5,574 bases of DNA, taken from Clostridium sp. CAG:273 (GTDB taxonomy: Bacteria > Bacillota > Clostridia > TANB77 > CAG-508). The stretch covers positions 21,322-26,895 of the forward strand of contig FR901515.1 of NCBI GenBank assembly GCA_000438355.1. The letters run 5' to 3'. Position 1 is the stretch's first letter; each line of letters opens with the position of its first letter. Under the pieces are notes generated by a model. That model did not search any database. It saw only the letters and a program-made list of their open reading frames with translations, and was not told the DNA's origin. The position numbers and the translations under genes are program-made. This document shows positions 1-5,574 of this stretch, piece by piece.

Positions 1-2
1 AA

Positions 3-507
3 AGATATATATTTGGCGCTCCAATAGATGTTGGGTTTGCATTTAAAAGACCATATGAAGGTCGGACATGGAAACCAAAGTCAGCACTATGCAGGAACTG
101 CTTTTGATGTTGGTCAAAGACTTTCTAACAGTGAAAGAAACAGATTAAGAACTTCTGCTATAAATTCGGGAGTATGGGCTTATGTAGAACCTGCATCTTT
201 AACTCCAACATGGGTACATTTCGATAAACGAAGAGGAACACCAGCATGTAGTACAGGTGGATATCCTCTTATAAAACAAGGTTCAAGAGGAGCTTATGTA
301 TGTATTGCACAAGATAATTTAAACACATTAGGTTATAGAACAGGTGGATTAGATGGAGTATTTGGTGCACAAACTAGAAATGCAACTATACAATATCAAA
401 GAAAAGTTGGATTAGATGCAGATGGAATTATAGGTTGTAATACATGGAGGTCACTACAAGAGTCAGTGGTAGGAACTGGTAAAACATCTACAACGATTAA
501 TGAATAA
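3..507 (+). CDS. M15-like zinc D-Ala-D-Ala/LD-carboxypeptidase with C-terminal peptidoglycan-binding domain; 5'-partial and apparently frameshifted
   Basis: Predicted to cleave peptidoglycan stem peptides outside the membrane. The segment around QSQHYAGTAFDVG (positions 79-117) has the H-x6-D metal pattern of M15 peptidases (His at 85-87, Asp at 106-108). A third ligand is likely the His of TWVHFD (217-219), and the Glu of YVEP (187-189) may be catalytic. A PG_binding_1-type domain follows (about 270-456; key residues GLDGVFG and the DADGIIGCNTWRSL segment). The ATG at 28 is not a convincing start: it follows an in-frame TAG and lacks a ribosome binding site. The frame from position 3 instead reads VGFAFKRPYEG up to 62, and the frame from 64 continues GHGNQSQHYAG, which joins into a sensible domain if one base near 63 is extra. 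So this is either a decayed gene or a sequence error. The N-terminus lies off the window. Family assignment is from remembered motifs. Confidence 0.8.
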
Positions 508-544
508 ATATAAACATATATTGTAAAACTTACACAAACTTTAC

Positions 545-572
545 TATATACTCTATTATTCTAAAGTATATA
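545..572. other. weak AT-only hairpin downstream of the peptidase gene
   Basis: TATATACT (545-552) and AGTATATA (565-572) form an 8-bp inverted repeat around a 12-nt loop, just before the strong terminator. It has only one G-C pair and no T tract, so it is probably not a terminator by itself. It may only reflect base composition. Confidence 0.25.
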
Positions 573-575
573 AAC

Positions 576-614
576 AAAAATATCTGAGATGTTTATACAC
601 CTCAGATATTTTTT
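576..614. terminator. bidirectional intrinsic terminator between the convergent peptidase gene and tsf
   Basis: AAAAATATCTGAG (576-588) and CTCAGATATTTTT (601-613) are perfect inverted repeats around a 12-nt loop. Read on the plus strand the stem ends in six T; read on the minus strand it ends in TTTTTG. It lies 68 nt after the peptidase stop codon and only 3 nt after the tsf stop codon, so it can end transcription from both sides. It also shows that tsf is the last gene of its transcript. Confidence 0.88.
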
Positions 615-617
615 ATA

Positions 618-1499
618 TTATCCATTTATTTGTTTTGCAACTTCTTCTGCAAAGTTTTCTTCTTTTTTAGCTAGTCCTTCACCTTTTTCAAATCTTGCAA
701 ATCCATTTAATTTAGCACCTTTAGATGCAACTAATTTTCCAACAGTTGTATCTGGATCTTTAACAAATTCTTGGTCTACTAAGCATATTTCTGAATAGAA
801 TTTTCCAATTCTTCCTTGTACTATTTTCTCTGCTATTGCTTCTGGTTTTCCTTCATTCATAGCTTGAGCTTTTAGTATTTCCATTTCTTTTTCTAATCTT
901 TCAGCTGGAACAGCTTCTCTATCTAAATATTCTGGTTTAGCAGCAGCTATTTGCATACAAACATCTTTTGCTAAAGTTTCATCTCCACCTGTAATATCTA
1001 ATAATACACCTATTTTTCCTTCTCCATGGATGTAGCTTTCTACCATTCCTTCTGTCTCAAATCTTTCAAATCTTCTAATAGACATATTTTCACCTATTGT
1101 TGCAATTTTATTTGTTAATACTTCTTGAACTGTTTTGTCTGGTTCAGCAATAGATGTTTGTGCTAATAAATCTTCTAAGTCTGCTGGATTTTTTTCTGCA
1201 ACTTGTTTTACAACATCTGCAACAAATTGTTTAAATTCTTCATTTTTAGCAACAAAATCTGTTTCTGCATTAACTTCTACAACTGCTCCCACTTTTTTAT
1301 CTTCAGATACATATGCTGCAACTAATCCTTCTGATGCTATTCTATCTGCCTTTTTAGCAGCTTTTGCTATTCCTCTTTCACGTAATAGCTCTATTGCTTT
1401 TTCTTCATCTCCATTTGTTTCTGTTAAAACCTTTTTGCAGTCCATCATACCTGCACCTGTTTTTTCTCTAAGTTCTTTAACTTGACTTGCTGTAATCAT
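618..1499 (-). CDS. tsf: elongation factor Ts (EF-Ts)
   Basis: Cytoplasmic guanine nucleotide exchange factor that releases GDP from EF-Tu so it can bind GTP and aminoacyl-tRNA again. The N-terminal UBA-like domain (residues 1-45) carries the family motif REKTGAGMMDCKK (11-23). The core begins near residue 52 and has the TDFVAKNEEF segment (80-89), which in E. coli EF-Ts contains the Asp-Phe pair that displaces Mg2+ from EF-Tu. Conserved GKIGVLLDI and the C-terminal FVKDPDTTVGKL and VASKGA segments follow. The length of 293 residues is typical for Firmicutes. The ATG at 1499 is chosen because GGGAGG (1507-1512) sits 7 nt upstream and the protein then starts MITASQVKELREK as in its relatives; a TTG at 1514 would place the ribosome binding site inside the gene. 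It lies downstream of rpsB across a 218-nt structured spacer and is followed directly by a terminator. Confidence 0.98.
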   Translation of the reverse strand: MITASQVKELREKTGAGMMDCKKVLTETNGDEEKAIELLRERGIAKAAKKADRIASEGLVAAYVSEDKKVGAVVEVNAETDFVAKNEEFKQFVADVVKQVAEKNPADLEDLLAQTSIAEPDKTVQEVLTNKIATIGENMSIRRFERFETEGMVESYIHGEGKIGVLLDITGGDETLAKDVCMQIAAAKPEYLDREAVPAERLEKEMEILKAQAMNEGKPEAIAEKIVQGRIGKFYSEICLVDQEFVKDPDTTVGKLVASKGAKLNGFARFEKGEGLAKKEENFAEEVAKQING

Positions 1500-1584
1500 A
1501 CTTAAACCTCCCAATTATTTATTCTTACTATTAATATAGCTTTTTTCCTTTTTATATAATTTTCATTCTATATCCAGGATAATT

Positions 1585-1624
1585 TTTTAAAATTAAATGT
1601 TCTTTAGCCCATTTAATTTTAAAA
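1585..1624 (-). other. perfect 15-bp hairpin in the rpsB-tsf spacer
   Basis: The arms at 1585-1599 and 1610-1624 are exact reverse complements (15 nt each) around a 10-nt loop, and only one pair is G-C. No T tract follows on the minus (transcribed) strand, so it does not look like a terminator. Being in the transcript between rpsB and tsf it could be an mRNA stability or processing element, but its role is unknown. Confidence 0.6.
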
Positions 1625-1694
1625 GGCATTCTTAACAAATTATACACTTTGAAACTATTGTTTCCCTAGCTAGAATTTGTTTTAAGAAATGCCT
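1624..1694 (-). other. long imperfect hairpin in the rpsB-tsf spacer (possible attenuator)
   Basis: The arms at 1624-1641 and 1674-1694 pair over about 18 bp with two small bulges (AGGCATT-CTTAA-CAAATT against its complement). The 32-nt loop holds a smaller 5-bp stem, GAAAC (1651-1655) with GTTTC (1660-1664), and the palindrome CTAGCTAG (1666-1673). In the minus-strand transcript the stem closes with GCC and is followed by only four U. It begins 23 nt after the rpsB stop codon. It could weaken transcription into tsf as a leaky terminator, or be a processing site. That role is inference; the pairing is visible. Confidence 0.55.
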
Positions 1695-1717
1695 CCTTTA
1701 TTATTAATTATTATTTA

Positions 1718-2503
1718 TTATTTATTTTCTTCAGCTTCTGCTGCTACAACCTCTTCCATACTCTCTGGTTTAGCATCTTCTGCCATTTGTTCTTGTTCAT
1801 CTACTTCTTGTTCCATAGACTCACCTTGTCTTCCTTCTATAACTGCATTTGCCATAACGTCCATTATTAATTTTACTGCACGAATAGCATCATCATTTCC
1901 TGGAATTGCGTAATCTACATCTTCTGGATTGCAGTTTGTATCTACTAGTCCTATAACTGGTATTCCTAATTTTCTAGCTTCTAATATAGCTATTTTTTCT
2001 TTATTAGGATCTACTACAAACATAACTCCTGGTATTTCTGTCATTTCTTTAATTCCACCAAGGTTCTTTTCAAGTTTTTCCATTTCTTTCTTTAAAAGAA
2101 TTACTTCCTTTTTTGGTAAAACTTCAAAAGTTCCATCTTCTTGCATTTTTTCTATGTCTGTTAATCTTTTAATTCTATTTCTGATAGTTTTGAAGTTTGT
2201 TAAAGTTCCTCCTAACCATCTTTGATTAACATAGTACATACCACATTTTTCTGCAGCTTCTTTAGCACATTCTTGTGCTTGTTTTTTAGTTCCTACAAAA
2301 AGAACTGTTTTTCCTTCTTCAGCTTGATTTTTTAAGAAATCATAAGCCTCATCTAATTTTTTTGATGACTTTTGTAAGTCAATAATATGGATACCATTTC
2401 TAGCTTGGAATATATATTCAGCCATTTTAGGGTTCCATCTTCTTGTTTGATGTCCAAAATGAACACCAGCTTCTAGTAATTGTTTCATTGCAACTACTGA
2501 CAT
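1718..2503 (-). CDS. rpsB: 30S ribosomal protein S2
   Basis: Component of the small ribosomal subunit, bound late in assembly at the back of the 30S head near S1 or its substitutes. The start MSVVAMKQLLEAGVHFGHQ (residues 1-19), then TRRWNPKM, matches the N-terminal S2 signature. IIDLQKS (40-46), the coiled-coil hairpin (about 105-150, rich in Lys and Glu), PGVMFVVDP (158-166) and the second signature IPVIGLVDTN (181-190) with YAIPGNDDAIR (198-208) follow in the expected order. The ATG at 2503 has GGAGG (2512-2516) at good spacing. At 261 residues it is somewhat longer than the usual 240-250, because of an acidic tail (226-261, 14 of 36 residues Asp or Glu). It is the first gene of the rpsB-tsf unit, with its own promoter and a leader of about 105 nt. 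Confidence 0.99.
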   Translation of the reverse strand: MSVVAMKQLLEAGVHFGHQTRRWNPKMAEYIFQARNGIHIIDLQKSSKKLDEAYDFLKNQAEEGKTVLFVGTKKQAQECAKEAAEKCGMYYVNQRWLGGTLTNFKTIRNRIKRLTDIEKMQEDGTFEVLPKKEVILLKKEMEKLEKNLGGIKEMTEIPGVMFVVDPNKEKIAILEARKLGIPVIGLVDTNCNPEDVDYAIPGNDDAIRAVKLIMDVMANAVIEGRQGESMEQEVDEQEQMAEDAKPESMEEVVAAEAEENK

Positions 2504-2611
2504 TTTCTATTCCTCCTTTTAGTTATTTCCTCCATATAGCTTTATACACATAAACCAACTTGAGCTTTTCAAGCACTATTTTATGCTAACTATATGTGTG
2601 TATTTTCAACG
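2504..2611 (-). promoter_or_regulatory. rpsB 5' leader with alternative helices and two GGAGG sites
   Basis: The predicted leader runs from the start point near 2611 to the rpsB ATG. It shows three pairings that share bases. ACACATA (2546-2552) pairs with 2593-2599. TTTATG/CATAAA links 2549-2554 with 2580-2585. CATATAG (2533-2539) pairs with 2590-2596. A small CTTGA/TCAAG stem lies inside (2559-2573). One fold reaches the upstream GGAGG (2529-2533); a second GGAGG (2512-2516) is the one spaced for rpsB. Autoregulation by S2 through the rpsB leader is known in other bacteria, but this leader was not matched to a known class. Confidence 0.4.
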
Positions 2612-2617
2612 CTTATT

Positions 2618-2647
2618 ATTATAACACAAAAAGTGCTGCAATTGCAA
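2618..2647 (-). promoter_or_regulatory. predicted sigma-A promoter of rpsB-tsf
   Basis: On the minus strand TTGCAA (2647-2642) is followed after 18 nt by a perfect TATAAT (2623-2618), which places the start point near 2611. The -35 element lies inside the terminator stem of the upstream gene. A weaker alternative is TTGAAA (2609-2604) with CATAAA (2585-2580), also 18 nt apart. The first is preferred because of its perfect -10 box. Confidence 0.6.
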
Positions 2648-2655
2648 CACTTTTT
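2628..2655 (-). terminator. intrinsic terminator downstream of the surface protein gene
   Basis: In the minus-strand transcript GUGUUGC and GCAGCAC pair over 7 bp around an AAUU loop. Five A precede the stem and five U follow it, so the whole 28 nt is nearly self-complementary. It sits about 230 nt beyond the stop codon of the surface protein gene and separates that gene from rpsB. It may act on the plus strand too, where the right arm also ends in five T. Confidence 0.8.
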
Positions 2656-2798
2656 CAAAATTTTTAATACTACTATAGAATAATTGCATTTACTTTTTCA
2701 AAATTGTATTTAACTTTTCAATTGACCCTATAGAATAATTAGTCAATAGTTTTACAATTTACCTTATAGAATAGTTTTTATTCAAATATAGAATAATT
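2649..2798. repeat. array of four degenerate direct repeats ending in TATAGAATAATT
   Basis: The core TATAGAATAATT is at 2674-2685, 2729-2740 and 2787-2798, with one substitution (TATAGAATAGTT) at 2765-2776. Each core is preceded by a T-rich piece of the type ACTTTTTCAAaTT or AGTTTTaCAATTT. The composite copies are about 2649-2685, 2713-2740, 2748-2776 and 2773-2798. In addition two 20-nt units stand in tandem at 2682-2701 and 2702-2721 (17 of 20 identical), and ACTTTTTCAAAATT occurs identically at 2649 and 2692. No protein is encoded here. Regulator sites or the remains of a tandem repeat are both possible. Confidence 0.6.
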
Positions 2799-2883
2799 AT
2801 TTATATTCCCTTAAATATTATTATATCTGTTTTTCCTATAATTCTTAAATTATGATAAATAACATCTACTTCAATTTCAACTA

Positions 2884-5574
2884 CTATTTTATTTTCCAGT
2901 AACGTATAGCAATAATTATTGCTGAAATACTTAAAACACTAATTAATACTAATATTATATTCTTTACCCCTGTTTGTGGTATTGGCTTTTTAGCTATTGT
3001 ATTGTCTACTGTATTATTTGTAATTACTGTAGTTGTTTCTTTATTTATTTTAAATATAAATGGTTCTGTTGTATCACTTAATGTTCCTACTTCATTTACT
3101 GTTCTAAATATTATTGTTGTCTTACCTTCTTCTGTTATTACAATTTTTCCATCTTCAACTTTATTCCATGTTTTTCCGCCATCTGTACTATATTCATGTT
3201 CTATATTACTTTCAGTTTGTCCTCCGATTACTTCTATTACTACATCTTCGTCTGTAGTGCCTCCATTATCAACATTAGCATCAATTGTTGGCTTATTTGG
3301 CTTAGAGTTATCTAAATAGAAAGCCTCACTTCTAATAATACTTTCATTTCCAATTTTGTCCTTTGCGTAAATCCATAAATATAACTTACCTGTGTTTTTA
3401 TCATTTCTTATAGTATCTCCATTTTTGAATTTCTCTATGAATTTGTCTTTTTCTGGTGGTTCGGTTGAGTTTGTCCAAAAATACATTATACTTTCTTCAT
3501 CTACTCCAGATGGGTCTTCTAATTTAACTTCTGTTTCTTGTATTTTTTCGTACTTTTTATTTCCATTTGGTGTAAATGTCGCAGTAGGTCCTGTTATATC
3601 TTTTTCTTTATTTTGTACTACAAAACTTATACTTGATATATTTCCTGCTTCATCTTTTACATTTATTTGATACATTCCGCTTTGCTTGAATGCTATTCTT
3701 TGTGTAAATGCCATTTTTTCTTCACTTAAATTATTATCACTTGAGTTATTCCTTATATTGCTTTCTTCATTTTCATTATTTTTTATATTTGAGTTACTTT
3801 CTGTATTTAAATTCTCTTTTACATTTTCGTTTTTTCCACTACTATATGTATTTCCATTATTATTTAAGTTTTCATCAACGACTGTACTATAAGCATATTC
3901 TCTTCCGTCTTTTAATACTTCTATTGTAACATTACTTGTTTTATCTTTTACTGTTACAATTACTTCTTCATAAGTTTTTCCCTCTTCTACACCTTCTATT
4001 GTTGGATTATCATTGTCTAAGTAAAATCCTTTACTTCTTTCTATTTTTACTTCGTTATCCACATTTTTTGCGATTATCCACAAATACCAAATTCCACTGT
4101 CTGTATTCTTTGTTAAAGTGTCACCATTTGTTAGTTTTTCTTTGATTTTTTCTTCTGTTATTCCTTCTTTTTCTGTTGTCCATAAGTAATATAAGCTATT
4201 TTCATCTATTCCTATACTACTTCTAACTCTTACTTTTGTAGATTGCTCATTTTCGTATTTATTATTTCCATTTGGTATAAATTGAATTAATGGAATTCTG
4301 GTTACTACTTCTATTATTTCCATATTTGTTGTTTTACCTTCTGTACCAACATTATTTACAGCTCTTGCTAAAAATTCATAATCTCCAATTTCATTTAATA
4401 CTAATGTTTTTCCTTTTTCTAAATCGTTCCAAGTTTTTCCGTTATCTAAGCTATATTGATATTTTGCAATTCCACTTGGACTTGAGCTTCCACTAATATT
4501 AATATTTACCAAATCTTTTTCTGTGTCTACATCTTTTGTTACTATTGGTGCTTCTGGAATTTCATTGTCTAAATAAAATGCTCCGCTTCTTTGTAACACT
4601 TGTTTCCCTATATTGTCTTCTATGTATACCCATAAAAACCATGGTCCACTCTGTGTGTCTTTAGTTATAGTATTTCCACTTTCAAAATTCTCTGTAATTT
4701 CTTCTTTTGCAACACCTTCTTCTTTTTGGCTCCATAAGTATTTTGATACTTCTATTTCATTGTTTGTTTCTATTATTACTTTAGCTGACTGTGATTTTTT
4801 ATACGTAGCATTTTCATTAGGTGTGATTGTAACATTTAGAGGTGATTTATCTATTGTTACCTCAAATGCAGTATCTGACACTCTTCCAATTGTACCTACA
4901 TTGTTTACTGCTCTTGCCTTTATCTGATATCTTCCAGATTTTTCTATAACTACTTTTCCTGTCGGATCTGCATTATTCCAACTTATACCATTATCTAAAC
5001 TATATTGATATCTTGCAATTCCACTTGGACTTGTACTTCCACTTAAGGTAAATTCTAATGATTCACTTATAACGCTTCCTGTTGCTGTATCTGAATGTAT
5101 TGTAGGTGCATTTGGTATCTCATTATCTAAATTAAATCCTTCGCTTCTTACTATTTTATTTGCACCTGCTATATCTTTTGCATATATCCACAAATACCAC
5201 ATTCCGCTTCCTGTATTTTTAGTTACCATTTGATTGTTACTAAAACTTTGTAAAAACTCTTCTGTTGTAATTCCCTCTGCTTTTTGACTCCATAAATATT
5301 TTAACCCATCATTTGCTAATCCTACTACAGATTCCACTTTTACTAAACTACTCTGAATCTTCTTAAATGTTGTATTTCCATTTGGATTAAATGTTATTAC
5401 TGGTCCTTCTTTATCCACTGTTACAACATAAGCTTCTTTTGTTATTTCTCCTTTTGTTTCAACATTATTAACAGCTCTAGCTATTATAGAATAAACCCCT
5501 GTTATGTCTAAAGTTACAGTTTCTCCTATATTGACATCTATCCACTTTTCTCCATTATTTAAACTATATTGATA
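2884..5574 (-). CDS. modular Ig-like cell-wall-anchored surface protein (sortase substrate), 5'-partial
   Basis: The visible 896 residues are the C-terminal part of an exported wall protein. Type A modules (about 100 residues: a xPNGN turn, YLWSQKxEGI, NTxSGxWYLWIxAKD, then RSxxFYLDN) alternate with type B modules (about 80 residues: SGIAxYQYSLDNGxxWN, ARAVNNVGT). The order is partial B, A, B, A, B, A, an ordinary Ig-like domain with an Asn-rich insert, A, B, a Thr/Asn linker, then PIPQTG (IPQTG at 2968-2982), a hydrophobic segment (about 2905-2964) and the basic tail RYWKIK. This is the layout of a sortase signal. The GTG at 5418 is not the start: the frame runs open to the window edge and the residues upstream of it continue a B module. 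No Cys is visible. The ligand is unknown; adhesin or wall-scaffold roles are inferred from architecture only. Transcription probably ends at the hairpin at 2628-2655. Confidence 0.9.
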   Translation of the reverse strand, partial: YQYSLNNGEKWIDVNIGETVTLDITGVYSIIARAVNNVETKGEITKEAYVVTVDKEGPVITFNPNGNTTFKKIQSSLVKVESVVGLANDGLKYLWSQKAEGITTEEFLQSFSNNQMVTKNTGSGMWYLWIYAKDIAGANKIVRSEGFNLDNEIPNAPTIHSDTATGSVISESLEFTLSGSTSPSGIARYQYSLDNGISWNNADPTGKVVIEKSGRYQIKARAVNNVGTIGRVSDTAFEVTIDKSPLNVTITPNENATYKKSQSAKVIIETNNEIEVSKYLWSQKEEGVAKEEITENFESGNTITKDTQSGPWFLWVYIEDNIGKQVLQRSGAFYLDNEIPEAPIVTKDVDTEKDLVNINISGSSSPSGIAKYQYSLDNGKTWNDLEKGKTLVLNEIGDYEFLARAVNNVGTEGKTTNMEIIEVVTRIPLIQFIPNGNNKYENEQSTKVRVRSSIGIDENSLYYLWTTEKEGITEEKIKEKLTNGDTLTKNTDSGIWYLWIIAKNVDNEVKIERSKGFYLDNDNPTIEGVEEGKTYEEVIVTVKDKTSNVTIEVLKDGREYAYSTVVDENLNNNGNTYSSGKNENVKENLNTESNSNIKNNENEESNIRNNSSDNNLSEEKMAFTQRIAFKQSGMYQINVKDEAGNISSISFVVQNKEKDITGPTATFTPNGNKKYEKIQETEVKLEDPSGVDEESIMYFWTNSTEPPEKDKFIEKFKNGDTIRNDKNTGKLYLWIYAKDKIGNESIIRSEAFYLDNSKPNKPTIDANVDNGGTTDEDVVIEVIGGQTESNIEHEYSTDGGKTWNKVEDGKIVITEEGKTTIIFRTVNEVGTLSDTTEPFIFKINKETTTVITNNTVDNTIAKKPIPQTGVKNIILVLISVLSISAIIIAIRYWKIK
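2905..2982 (-). other. C-terminal sortase sorting signal (IPQTG, membrane segment, basic tail)
   Basis: IPQTG is encoded at 2968-2982, an LPXTG variant with Ile in the first place. A hydrophobic stretch of about 20 residues follows (VKNIILVLISVLSISAIIIA region), then RYWKIK and the stop codon. In known sortase substrates cleavage falls between Thr and Gly and the Thr is joined to the peptidoglycan bridge. Confidence 0.88.
3715..3885 (-). other. Asn/Glu/Ser-rich low-complexity insert inside an Ig-like domain
   Basis: About 57 residues, starting near VVDENLNNNGN and ending near NLSEEKM, are dominated by Asn, Glu and Ser. They separate the first half of an Ig-like domain (VIVTVKDKTSNVTIEVLKDG) from its last strands (FKQSGMYQINVKDEAGN). 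The frame is kept. It probably forms a flexible loop. Confidence 0.7.
4442..4494 (-). repeat. DNA-level repeat in a B module, copy 1 (partner 4991-5043)
   Basis: These 53 nt match 4991-5043 at 49 positions, at an offset of 549 bp, which is one A-B module pair. They encode the SGIAxYQYSLDN part of two B modules. The surrounding parts of the modules are much more diverged. Confidence 0.8.
4991..5043 (-). repeat. DNA-level repeat in a B module, copy 2 (partner 4442-4494)
   Basis: Second copy of the 53-nt near-identical segment (49 of 53 positions). A third copy appears to begin at the window edge, where AAACTATATTGATA (5561-5574) repeats 4997-5010 exactly. Confidence 0.8.

Larger units (their letters stand above)
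3049..5574 (-). repeat. alternating A and B protein modules in the surface protein
   Basis: Type A modules are at about 5119-5415, 4558-4851, 4009-4302 and 3307-3600. Type B modules are at about 5419-5574 (cut by the window edge), 4852-5103, 4303-4548 and 3049-3297. An A-B pair spans about 550 bp. The last B module (HEYSTDGGKTWNKV, FRTVNEVGT) has drifted furthest from the others. The third A module is followed not by B but by a different Ig-like domain (about 3613-4005). Confidence 0.8.

Noticed and set aside
28..507. A complete 159-residue gene starting at ATG 28
   Set aside because: There is no ribosome binding site, an in-frame TAG directly precedes the ATG, and the zinc domain would lack its N-terminal half. 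The upstream residues are found in another frame, so a frameshifted longer gene explains it better.
1500..1514. A longer tsf starting at TTG 1514
   Set aside because: The extra codons consist of the ribosome binding site itself (TTGGGAGG), and EF-Ts normally begins MITA.. at the ATG at 1499.
1585..1694. A miniature transposable element in the rpsB-tsf spacer
   Set aside because: The two hairpins do not share terminal inverted repeats and no target site duplication is visible; a second copy would be needed to reconsider.
2494..2535. A 13-codon upstream frame (ATG at 2535) overlapping the rpsB start
   Set aside because: It has no ribosome binding site of its own and its codons are mostly the two GGAGG sites; nothing suggests it is translated.
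2649..2798. A CRISPR array
   Set aside because: The repeats are only 12 nt, imperfect, irregularly spaced (22-55 bp) and not separated by uniform spacers; no cas gene is present.
2803..2950. An open frame on the minus strand overlapping the end of the surface protein gene (ending VDVIYHNLRIIGKTDIIIFKGI)
   Set aside because: It has no ATG, GTG or TTG start and no ribosome binding site after the preceding stop, and it is rich in residues expected from AT-rich DNA. It is probably chance.
2884..5418. A surface protein gene starting at GTG 5418
   Set aside because: The frame is open upstream to the window edge and encodes more of the same modules. A start inside a module boundary would give an exported protein with no signal peptide.

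Overview
The window comes from a very AT-rich Gram-positive bacterium, most likely of the phylum Bacillota and probably the Clostridia. The grounds are strong GGAGG ribosome binding sites, S2 and EF-Ts sequences close to those of Firmicutes, a sortase-type wall anchor, and Trp written as TGG (so no sign of a mollicute code). The genus cannot be named from this sequence.

Layout. (1) Positions 1-507, plus strand: the 3' part of a zinc peptidase (M15-like) with a C-terminal peptidoglycan-binding domain. Its N-terminal part lies off the window, and a single-base frameshift near position 63 appears to break it. (2) Positions 576-614: an intrinsic terminator that works in both directions between two convergent genes. 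(3) Positions 618-2503, minus strand: a housekeeping pair, rpsB (ribosomal protein S2) then tsf (elongation factor Ts), with a promoter and leader upstream of rpsB. The 218-nt space between the two genes holds two adjacent long hairpins. (4) Positions 2504-2883: 380 bases without a gene. They hold, in minus-strand order, an array of degenerate direct repeats, the terminator of the upstream gene, an overlapping rpsB promoter, and a leader that could fold in several exclusive ways. (5) Positions 2884-5574, minus strand: the 3' part of a long gene for a modular cell-surface protein. Two domain types alternate, one ordinary Ig-like domain carries an Asn/Glu/Ser-rich insert, and the C-terminus has an IPQTG sorting signal, a membrane segment and a basic tail. 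The frame stays open to the window edge, so its start lies outside.

How it fits together. rpsB and tsf form the translation unit, closed by its own terminator. The two flanking genes concern the cell envelope: one product is predicted to bind and cut peptidoglycan, the other to be attached to it by sortase. No functional link between the envelope genes and rpsB-tsf is evident. No defence system, mobile element, CRISPR array, tRNA or rRNA was seen. The least explained parts are the repeat array at 2649-2798, the double hairpin between rpsB and tsf, and the recently duplicated modules of the surface protein.
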